Shown piece after piece: positions 1 to 6,518 of a stretch of DNA of 6,518 nt. Made by a program: the position numbers and the translations under genes. The DNA is from JBBDWR01 sp040902745 (lineage in GTDB: Bacteria > Actinomycetota > UBA4738 > HRBIN12), in assembly GCA_040902745.1 (NCBI GenBank), contig JBBDWR010000006.1, positions 1 to 6,518 of the forward strand. Direction: 5' to 3'. Under the pieces are notes generated by a model. The model did no database searches and was not told where the DNA came from. It saw only the letters and a list, made by a program, of their open reading frames with translations. Numbering within the stretch: position 1 is the stretch's first letter; each line of letters begins with the position of its first letter.

Positions 1-863
1 AAAAGGAGAAGGACGACGAGCCGGCGCCCGTCGCCGCGGTCGCGACCGGAGCGGCAGACAGCCTCCAGCTCTTCCTCGCCGACGTCGGCCGCCACAAGCT
101 GTTGAACGCAGCGCAGGAGGTGCAGCTGGCGAAGCTGATCGAGCGCGGCGACGTCGTCGCCAAGCGCCAGATGATCGAGTCGAACCTCCGGCTCGTCGTC
201 TCGATCGCCAAGGGCTACCGCGGCCTGGGCGTGCCGTTCCTCGACCTGATCCAGGAGGGGACGCTCGGCCTCAACCGCGCGGTCGAGAAGTTCGACTGGC
301 GCCGCGGCTTCAAGTTCTCGACCTACGCGACCTGGTGGATCCGCCAGTCGGTGCAGCGCGCCGTCGCGAACCACGCCAGAACGATCCGCGTGCCCGTCCA
401 CGTCGTCGAGCGGCAGCAGAAGCTGTCCCGCGCGGCGCGCCGGCTCGAGGTCGAGCTGGGCCGCGAGGCGACGAAGGAAGAGCTCGCGGAGGCGACCGGC
501 CTGCCGCTCCAGCACGTCGACGAGGCGCTCGGCGCCGCCCACGCGTCCGTCTCCCTGAACCAGACGGTCGGCGCGGACGACGAGGGCGAGCTGGGCGACC
601 TGTTCGCCGACCGCGAGGCCGCCGACCCGTTCGACGAGGCGGAGGAGTCGCTGCGCAAGCAGGGCGTCCGCCGCGCGCTGGACGCGCTCCCGGAGCGCGA
701 GCGGCGCATCCTCGAGCTGCGCTTCGGCTTCGAGGGCGAGCCCTGGACGCTCGAGGCGATCGGGCACGAGCTCGACCTGACGCGCGAGCGCGTCCGCCAG
801 CTCGAGGGCCAGGCGCTCTCGCGGCTCGCCGCGCTGCGCGATCTCGCCAGCCTCGCGGCCTAA
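1..863 (+). CDS. RNA polymerase sigma-70 family factor (RpoD/SigA-like, group 1 or 2), 5' end outside window
   Basis: This factor binds core RNA polymerase and directs it to promoters. The frame is open from base 3, so the true start is upstream; a TTG at 102 is not the start, because region 1.2 (from about base 57, DSLQLFLADVGR) precedes it. Region 2 follows directly (SNLRLVVSIAKGY, FLDLIQEG, FKFSTYATWWIRQ), then region 3.0 with the conserved His and Glu of PVHVVE, a 3.2 finger (LGDLFADRE), and region 4.2 with a helix-turn-helix (TLEAIGHELDLTRERVRQLE). The -35-reading residues of TRERVRQ look canonical. In 2.4 the Gln matching E. coli Q437 is kept, but the T440 position is Gln. The C-terminus ends in LAALRDLASLAA rather than the usual HPSRS-type tail. 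Region 1.1 cannot be assessed. These differences favour a group 2 factor, but a divergent primary sigma is possible. It is unrelated in function to the downstream operon. Confidence 0.93.
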   Translation, partial: KEKDDEPAPVAAVATGAADSLQLFLADVGRHKLLNAAQEVQLAKLIERGDVVAKRQMIESNLRLVVSIAKGYRGLGVPFLDLIQEGTLGLNRAVEKFDWRRGFKFSTYATWWIRQSVQRAVANHARTIRVPVHVVERQQKLSRAARRLEVELGREATKEELAEATGLPLQHVDEALGAAHASVSLNQTVGADDEGELGDLFADREAADPFDEAEESLRKQGVRRALDALPERERRILELRFGFEGEPWTLEAIGHELDLTRERVRQLEGQALSRLAALRDLASLAA

Positions 864-880
864 AAGCTCGACGGGCGGCC

Positions 881-897
881 GGGCGGCGAAGCCGCCC
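881..897 (+). other. Small GC-rich hairpin after the sigma gene
   Basis: GGGCGGC (881-887) and GCCGCCC (891-897) form a perfect 7-bp stem around a GAA loop, 17 bases after the sigma stop codon. No T-run follows, so it is not a classical intrinsic terminator alone. It may pause polymerase or protect the 3' end. A weaker fold (893-898 with 903-908, loop TTCA) would compete with it. A copy of GGGCGGC at 873-879 could also pair with the right arm. Confidence 0.4.
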
Positions 898-911
898 CTT
901 CAGGGGTGTTA

Positions 912-952
912 GCGCGAAAGGGGATCCGCTCGGCGGATCCCCTTTCTTGCGC
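912..952 (+). terminator. Strong Rho-independent-type terminator between the sigma gene and the transporter operon
   Basis: Bases 916-929 and 933-946 are perfect reverse complements (14 bp, with GGATCC in each arm) around a 3-base TCG loop. The right arm ends in CTTT and runs into CTT, giving a short T-rich tail. Outside a TT bulge (947-948), GCGC at 912-915 can pair with GCGC at 949-952. The left arm begins GAAAGGGG, so the structure is nearly symmetrical and could also stop transcription from the other strand. It lies 52 bases after the sigma stop and 62 bases before the next start, which suits an end-of-gene terminator. A leader attenuator of the transporter operon is the less likely alternative. 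Confidence 0.8.
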
Positions 953-996
953 AGAAAACGTGATTTACTGCCGCTGAACCCGGGGGTGCCGGATCG

Positions 997-1003
997 AAAG
1001 GAG
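997..1003 (+). promoter_or_regulatory. Ribosome binding site of the substrate-binding protein gene
   Basis: AAAGGAG is a good Shine-Dalgarno sequence. It leaves 5 bases before the TTG at 1009 and 11 bases before an in-frame ATG at 1015. Either could be the start and the protein would differ by only two residues (MKM versus M). Spacing slightly favours TTG, codon preference favours ATG. Confidence 0.75.
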
Positions 1004-1008
1004 ACATC

Positions 1009-2718
1009 TTGAAAATGAAGTGGCATAGGCTTTTGCCGTTGCTTGTCGTGGCGATGCTCGCCTTCGCCGCAGGCTGCGGCGGCGACGACGACGAAACGAC
1101 CGGCGGGACGACGGCCGCCGAAGAGACAACAGAGGCGGCGGGCGGCGGGACGCTCGTCTTCGCGGGCGCGTCCGACCCGGTCGTGCTCGACGGCGCGCTC
1201 GTCTCGGACGGCGAGTCGATCCGCGTGATCACGCAGATCTTCGAGACGCTCGTCGCGCTCAAGCCCGGCACGACCGAGCCCGAGCCCGGCCTCGCGACCG
1301 AATGGTCGGCGAACGACGACGGCACGGTCTGGACGTTCAAGATCCGAGAGGGCGTCACGTTCCACGACGGCGAGCCGCTGAACGCGGAGGCCGTCTGCTT
1401 CAACTTCGACCGCTGGTACAACTTCTCCGGTCCGCTCCAGAACCCGAGCGCGACCTACTACTGGCAGGTCGTCTTCGGCGGCTTCGCGACCTACAACAAG
1501 GACAGCGGCGCCCCCGAGGAGAGCCTCTACAAGAGCTGCGAGGCCACTGACGAGTCGACGGCGGTGCTGACGCTGACCAAGCCGTCGGCGACCTTCATCC
1601 CGGCGCTCTCGCAGCAGGCGTTCTCGATCGCCAGCCCGAAGGCGCTGCAGGAGTTCAAGGCGGACGAGGGCACGGTCGACGAGGACGGCGTCTTCAGCCC
1701 GGGCGGAACGTTCGGCACCGAGCAGCCGATCGGCACGGGCGCGTTCAAGTTCGTGTCGTGGGTGCGCAACGACCGGCTCACGCTCGAGCGAAACGACGAC
1801 TACTGGGGCGAGAAGGCGAAGGTCGACACGCTCATCATCCGGCCGATCGCCGACAACGCGGCGCGGCTCCAGGCGCTGCAGACCGGCGAGATCCAGGGGT
1901 ATGACCTGGTCGAGCCGCAGGACATCGAGACGATCAAGGGCGACGCGACCCTGCAGATCATCGACCGGCCCGCCTTCAACGTCGCCTACGTGGGCTTCAA
2001 CACGGCGCTGAAGCCGCTGGACGACCCGAAGGTGCGCCAGGCGATCGCATACGGCCTCGACCGCCAGTCGGTCGTGGACAACTTCTACTCGGGCCGGGCC
2101 GTCGTGGCGACGCAGTTCATGCCACCGGAGGTCGTCGGCTACGCGGACGACGTGCCGACCTACGAGTACGACCCGGAGAAGGCGAAGCAGCTCCTCACCG
2201 AGGCGGGCTTGACGTTGCCGGTGCCGATCGAGTTCTGGTATCCGACCGATGTCTCTCGTCCGTACATGCCGGATCCGAAGCGGAACTTCGAGGCCTTCGC
2301 CGCGAGCCTGAACAACTCGGGCTTCAAGGTGACGGCGAAGAGCGCTCCGTGGAACCCGGATTACCTGGGCCAGGTCAGCGAAGGGACGACGCAGCTGTAC
2401 CTGCTCGGCTGGACGGGTGACTATGGCGATGCGGACAACTTCATCGGCACGTTCTTCCAGAGCCCGCAGAAGGCCTGGGGGACGACGACGAACCCGATGA
2501 CGGAGATCCAGAAGCTGCTCGACGACGCCGAGATCGAGACGGACGAAGGCGAGCGGGAGACGCTGTACCAGGAGGCCAACCGGCAGCTCATGACGTACTT
2601 GCCGGGCGTCCCCTACGCGCACTCCCAGCCTGCCCTCGCCTTCTCGTCGAAGGTGCAGGGCTACGTGGCGAGCCCGACGACGAACGAGTCGTTCGCGACC
2701 GTCACGATCGAGGAATAG
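1009..2718 (+). CDS. Peptide ABC transporter substrate-binding lipoprotein, SBP family 5 (DppA/OppA-like)
   Basis: This is the extracytoplasmic ligand receptor of the importer, 569 aa. A basic N-terminus (MKMKWHR), a hydrophobic stretch (residues 8-21) and the lipobox AFAAGC predict signal peptidase II cleavage and lipidation at Cys23. A low-complexity Gly/Asp/Glu/Thr linker follows to about residue 47. Family 5 hallmarks then appear: PEPGLATEW, REGVTFHDGEPLNAE (113-127), GTGAF (242-246), NDDYWG, and DPKVRQAIAYGLDR. GWTGDYGDADNF near residue 471 keeps the Asp that, as I recall, binds the ligand amino group in DppA and OppA, which favours peptides over nickel. The only cysteines besides Cys23 are Cys130 and Cys177, a likely disulfide. 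The gene heads an A-B-C-D-F operon. The exact ligand is unknown, and other family 5 ligands remain possible. Confidence 0.95.
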   Translation: MKMKWHRLLPLLVVAMLAFAAGCGGDDDETTGGTTAAEETTEAAGGGTLVFAGASDPVVLDGALVSDGESIRVITQIFETLVALKPGTTEPEPGLATEWSANDDGTVWTFKIREGVTFHDGEPLNAEAVCFNFDRWYNFSGPLQNPSATYYWQVVFGGFATYNKDSGAPEESLYKSCEATDESTAVLTLTKPSATFIPALSQQAFSIASPKALQEFKADEGTVDEDGVFSPGGTFGTEQPIGTGAFKFVSWVRNDRLTLERNDDYWGEKAKVDTLIIRPIADNAARLQALQTGEIQGYDLVEPQDIETIKGDATLQIIDRPAFNVAYVGFNTALKPLDDPKVRQAIAYGLDRQSVVDNFYSGRAVVATQFMPPEVVGYADDVPTYEYDPEKAKQLLTEAGLTLPVPIEFWYPTDVSRPYMPDPKRNFEAFAASLNNSGFKVTAKSAPWNPDYLGQVSEGTTQLYLLGWTGDYGDADNFIGTFFQSPQKAWGTTTNPMTEIQKLLDDAEIETDEGERETLYQEANRQLMTYLPGVPYAHSQPALAFSSKVQGYVASPTTNESFATVTIEE

Positions 2719-2722
2719 GAGG
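2717..2722 (+). promoter_or_regulatory. AGGAGG overlapping the binding-protein stop codon, unusually far from the permease B start
   Basis: AGGAGG begins inside the TAG stop of the upstream gene and matches anti-Shine-Dalgarno well. The ATG at 2745 is 22 bases downstream, longer than the usual 5-10. No alternative start lies between, because an in-frame TAA is at 2727 and no ATG, GTG or TTG follows until 2745. Closer but weaker purine-rich stretches are AAGG (2728-2731) and GGCGGG (2735-2740). The strong site may act only weakly as a ribosome binding site. Confidence 0.4.
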
Positions 2723-2744
2723 AAGCTAAGGTCCGGCGGGCGAC

Positions 2745-3749
2745 ATGCTGCGTTTCGTCGTCCGCCGGCTCCTCCTCCTCGTCCCGATCCTGATCGGGCT
2801 CTCGATCCTCGTCTTCCTCTGGATCAGGGCTCTTCCCGGGACTCCCGCGACCGCTCTGCTCGGCGAGCGCGCCACGCCCGCGGCGGTCGCAGCCGTCCGT
2901 GAGCAGTACGGGCTCGACGACCCAGTCCACGAGCAGTACTACGCCTACGTGAAGACGCTCTCCCGCCTCGACTTCGGCGACTCGATCACGACGCGGCGCC
3001 CGGTGCTGGAGGAGTTCCAGCAGCGCTTCCCGGCGACGATCGAGCTCGCGCTCGCGGCGATGCTGTTCTCGATCCTGCTCGGGATTCCCCTCGGCTTTCT
3101 GGCCGCGAAGCGCCACGGCGGGGTGCTCGACCACTTGAGCCTCGTCGGCTCGCTGCTCGGCATCTCGATCCCGATCTTCTTCCTCGCGATCGTGCTCAAG
3201 TACGTCTTCGCGGTGAAGCTCGGGCTCTTACCCACGGTCGGGCGGATGAGCGTCCTGATCACGATCGAGCACCCGACCAACTTCTACGTTCTCGACTCGC
3301 TCTTGGCAGGCGATCTGGAAGCGCTGTGGGACGTGCTCAAGCATCTGATCCTGCCGGCCGTGGCACTCGGCTCGATCCCGCTCGCGATCATCGCCCGGAT
3401 CACCCGTGCGGCCGTGCTCGACGTGCAGAACGAGGACTACGTGCGCACCGCGCGCGCGAAGGGCCTCTCGCCGTCGATCGTCGACCGCCGTCACGTGCTC
3501 CGAAACGCGCTGCTGCCGATCACGACGATCATCGGCTTGCAGACGGGCCTGCTGCTCTCGGGGGCGGTGCTGACCGAGAGCGTGTTCGCCTACCCGGGGA
3601 TCGGTACCTGGCTGCTGGAGGCGATCGAGGCGCGCAACTATCCTGTGCTCCAGGGCGGGATCCTCTTCGTCGCGATCGTCTTCGTACTCGTGAACCTGCT
3701 CGTGGACATCTCCTACGCGTTCCTCAACCCACGGATCCGGCTGTCGTGA
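2745..3749 (+). CDS. dppB: Peptide ABC transporter permease, DppB/OppB type
   Basis: This inner-membrane channel subunit of 334 aa matches the usual DppB length (about 305-340). The N-terminus MLRFVVRRLLLLVPILIGLS is the typical DppB/OppB start with the first membrane helix (about 9-27). An outside segment follows with RALPGTPA and LDFGDS (75-80), both characteristic of this subfamily. Further hydrophobic helices lie near 100-120, 131-156, 200-218, 256-275 and 305-325. The EAA loop that docks onto the ATPase is DYVRTARAKGL (231-241), followed by HVLRNALLPI. It should pair with permease C to form the translocation path. The start is ATG, 26 bases after the binding-protein gene, and its TGA overlaps the next GTG. 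Family assignment is firm; peptide specificity is inferred from the operon. Confidence 0.95.
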   Translation: MLRFVVRRLLLLVPILIGLSILVFLWIRALPGTPATALLGERATPAAVAAVREQYGLDDPVHEQYYAYVKTLSRLDFGDSITTRRPVLEEFQQRFPATIELALAAMLFSILLGIPLGFLAAKRHGGVLDHLSLVGSLLGISIPIFFLAIVLKYVFAVKLGLLPTVGRMSVLITIEHPTNFYVLDSLLAGDLEALWDVLKHLILPAVALGSIPLAIIARITRAAVLDVQNEDYVRTARAKGLSPSIVDRRHVLRNALLPITTIIGLQTGLLLSGAVLTESVFAYPGIGTWLLEAIEARNYPVLQGGILFVAIVFVLVNLLVDISYAFLNPRIRLS

Positions 3750-4657
3750 GCATCGCGGAACTCGAGGCGCGCGAGCTCCAGCTCGAGCCGGGAGGCGGTG
3801 GGCTCTGGAGCGACGCGTGGCGGCGGTTGCGGGCGAACCCGGGCGCGATCGTCGGCTTCGTCCTCGTCGGCCTCTTCGTGGTTGTGGCCCTCTTCGCGCC
3901 GCTGATCGCGCCGGAGGACCCGCGCACGGGCGACCTGTCACGGCTCGCCGGCCGCTGCTGCCCCGGCCCCTCGGCCGAGCACTGGTTCGGGGTCGACCAG
4001 CAGGGCCGCGACGAGCTCTCACGGATCATCTACGGGGCCCGCTTCTCGCTCCTGATCGGCGTCGTCTCGGTCGCGGTCGGCCTCTCGATCGGGATGATCC
4101 TGGGCTCGATCGCCGGCTACGTCGGCGGCGTCCTCGACTCGCTGATCATGCGCCTGATGGACGTGATGCTGTCGATCCCGGGCTTCCTGCTCGCGATCGG
4201 GATCGTGGCGATGCTCGGCCCCGGCCTCTTCCAGATCATGATCGCGGTCGGGGCGACTCAGATCCCGATCTTCGCGCGACTGCTGCGGGGCTCGATCCTC
4301 GCGCAACGAGAGAACGACTTCGTGCTCGCGGCGCGCTCGATCGGCGTGCCGCGCCGGACGATCCTCGCCTCGCACATCCTCCCGAACGCGATCTCCCCGG
4401 TGATCGTGCAGGGGACGCTCGCGCTCGCAACCGCGATCATCGACGTCGCCGGGCTCGGCTACGTGGGGCTCGGCCCTCAGGACCCCTCGACGCCCGAGTG
4501 GGGAACGATGCTCACCGACACGACGCGCTACCTCCAGACCGCCCCGCACCTCGCGATCATCCCCGGGATCGCGATCGTGATCAGCGTGCTCGGCTTCAAC
4601 CTGATCGGAGACGGGCTGCGAGAGGCGCTCGACCCCAAACTGCGCGGTCGTGGCTAG
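3746..4657 (+). CDS. dppC: Peptide ABC transporter permease, DppC/OppC type
   Basis: This second channel subunit is 303 aa, close to the 300 typical of DppC. I choose GTG at 3746 because it overlaps the permease B stop by 4 bases (GTGA) and gives the typical N-terminus: a short polar cytoplasmic stretch, WSDAWRRLRANPGAIVGF, then the first membrane helix (about 33-53). The frame stays open far upstream inside dppB, but that extension is Arg/Pro-rich and not family-like. The subfamily motif HWFGVDQQGRDELSRIIYGA begins at residue 79. The EAA loop is NDFVLAARSIGVPRRTI (190-206), followed by HILPN. A vicinal Cys71-Cys72 sits in the outside loop just before the HWFG motif. No clear ribosome binding site precedes the start, so translation is probably coupled to dppB. 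Confidence 0.94.
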   Translation: MSIAELEARELQLEPGGGGLWSDAWRRLRANPGAIVGFVLVGLFVVVALFAPLIAPEDPRTGDLSRLAGRCCPGPSAEHWFGVDQQGRDELSRIIYGARFSLLIGVVSVAVGLSIGMILGSIAGYVGGVLDSLIMRLMDVMLSIPGFLLAIGIVAMLGPGLFQIMIAVGATQIPIFARLLRGSILAQRENDFVLAARSIGVPRRTILASHILPNAISPVIVQGTLALATAIIDVAGLGYVGLGPQDPSTPEWGTMLTDTTRYLQTAPHLAIIPGIAIVISVLGFNLIGDGLREALDPKLRGRG

Positions 4658-5659
4658 AGAGCCCCTCCTCACCGTCGACGACCTGCACGTCCGCTTCGGC
4701 ACCGAGCGCGGGCTCGTGTACGCGGTCAACGGCGTCTCCTTCGACATCGCTCCGGGCGAGACGCTCGGGATCGTCGGCGAGTCGGGTTGCGGCAAGAGCG
4801 TCACCTCGCTCGCGATCCTGGGGATCCTCGGCCGGAACGCCCGGGTGACGAGCGGCACCGCGACCTTCGGAGGCCGCGACCTGCTCAAGCTGAAGGACGA
4901 GCAGCTGCGCACGATCCGCGGCCGCGAGATCGCGATGATCTTCCAGGATCCGATGACGTCCCTCAACCCGGTGCTGACGATCGGGCGGCAGATCCGGGAG
5001 GCGCTCGAGACGCACTTCGGGATGAACCGCGAGCAGGCCGACGCGCGCGCGGTCGAGCTGCTCGACCAGGTCGGGATCCCGAGCGCGAAGAACCGCCTCA
5101 AGGACTACCCGCACCAGTTCTCGGGCGGGATGCGGCAGCGGGCGATGATCGCGATGGCGCTCGCCTGCGAGCCGAAGCTCCTGATCGCGGACGAGCCGAC
5201 GACCGCGCTCGACGTGACGATCCAGGCGCAGATCCTCGAGCTCCTGCGGACCCTCGTCGCCGAGCGCGACACGGCCCTCATCCTGATCACGCACGACCTC
5301 GGCGTCGTCGCCGGAATGTGCGAGCGCGTCAGCGTCATGTACGCCGGCATGTTCGTGGAGACCGGCAGCGCCTCGCGCCTCTTCGCGCAACCGCGGCACC
5401 CGTACACGCTCGGGCTGCTCCAGAGCGTGCCCCGGCTCGACGCGGGACGCCGCCAGCAGCTGCAGCCGATTCCGGGCGCACCGCGCAACATGTTGAGCGC
5501 GCCCTCCGAGTGCCCCTTCGCGCCGCGCTGCCGCTACGAGGTCGAGCAGTCGCGCCAGGAGGTGCCGCCGCTCGAGGAGCTCGAGCCCGGCCACCACGTC
5601 CGCTGCTTCAACCCGGTGCCCGCGGACGAGTGGCAGCGCACGCGGTTGGGAGGTGCGGC

Positions 5660-5663
<4 letters not shown>
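4650..5663 (+). CDS. dppD: Peptide ABC transporter ATP-binding protein, DppD/OppD type
   Basis: This cytoplasmic ATPase of 337 aa powers the importer together with the F subunit. Visible motifs are Walker A GESGCGKS (43-50), Q-loop FQDP with Gln99, signature SGGMRQR (158-164), Walker B LLIADEP with Glu182, D-loop ALD (186-188) and H-loop His215. The C-terminal domain of the oligopeptide/dipeptide ATPase family begins near HPYTLGLL (250-257). Its Cys motif reads Cys288, Cys294, Ser301, Cys319: the third of the four cysteines that usually bind a 4Fe-4S cluster is Ser. The start is GTG at 4650, overlapping the end of dppC by 8 bases with no strong ribosome binding site, so coupled translation is likely. 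All catalytic residues are intact. D rather than F is assigned from gene order and the SGGMRQR signature. Confidence 0.95.
5648..5653 (+). promoter_or_regulatory. Ribosome binding site of the F ATPase gene, inside the end of dppD
   Basis: GGGAGG lies 6 bases before the GTG at 5660, ideal spacing. It supports that GTG as the start and shows that this junction, unlike B/C and C/D, has its own strong site within the upstream coding sequence. Confidence 0.7.

Positions 5664-6518
<855 letters not shown>

Noticed and set aside
102..104. TTG as the start of the sigma factor
   Set aside because: In-frame codons from 57 to 101 encode conserved region 1.2 and the frame stays open to the window edge, so the gene starts outside.
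948..970. Possible promoter (TTGCGC and TGATTTACT) before the transporter operon
   Set aside because: The two elements are only about 10 bases apart and no -35-like hexamer sits at 16-18 bases from TTTACT. A promoter must exist somewhere, but I cannot place it.
310..2622. Very long minus-strand open frame (770 codons) opposite the sigma and binding-protein genes
   Set aside because: Its translation is Arg-rich with no family motif, it spans two clear + strand genes and the terminator, and long antisense frames are expected where third positions are almost all G or C.
3326..3745. Upstream extension of permease C to about 443 aa
   Set aside because: The extension lies inside dppB, encodes Arg/Pro-rich sequence, and the family length and N-terminus fit the GTG at 3746.
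4019..5597. Long minus-strand open frames opposite permease C and ATPase D
   Set aside because: Low-complexity Arg/Asp/His-rich translations, shadows of genes with intact catalytic motifs on the + strand.

Overview
This is a G+C-rich bacterial window with G or C at most third codon positions, frequent GTG/TTG starts and tightly packed genes. It looks actinobacterial. The sigma factor and the substrate-binding lipoprotein both resemble actinobacterial forms, and Thermoleophilia is a possible but unproven guess at the class. All genes lie on the + strand.

The left part (1-863) is the 3' portion of a sigma-70 family factor of the RpoD/SigA-like type. Its start lies before the window. Conserved regions 1.2, 2, 3 and 4 are all present. 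A 145-base gap (864-1008) follows and holds two hairpins. The second is a 14-bp perfect stem with a T-rich tail and very probably separates the sigma gene from the next operon.

The rest (1009-6518) is a canonical Dpp/Opp-type peptide ABC importer operon in the order A-B-C-D-F: substrate-binding lipoprotein, permease B, permease C, ATPase D, and ATPase F (cut by the window end). After a 26-base gap between A and B, B/C, C/D and D/F overlap by 4, 8 and 4 bases, so translation is probably coupled. The lipoprotein captures the ligand outside the membrane, B and C form the channel, and D and F form an ATPase heterodimer on the cytoplasmic side. An Asp kept at the position that binds the peptide amino group in DppA/OppA favours di- or oligopeptides over nickel, though the exact ligand cannot be read from sequence.

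I see no mobile element, CRISPR array, RNA gene or clearly novel system. The points worth a second look are residue-level: a missing cysteine in the presumed Fe-S motif of the D ATPase, a substitution at a promoter-reading residue of the sigma factor, a likely disulfide pair in the binding protein, and a vicinal cysteine pair in permease C.
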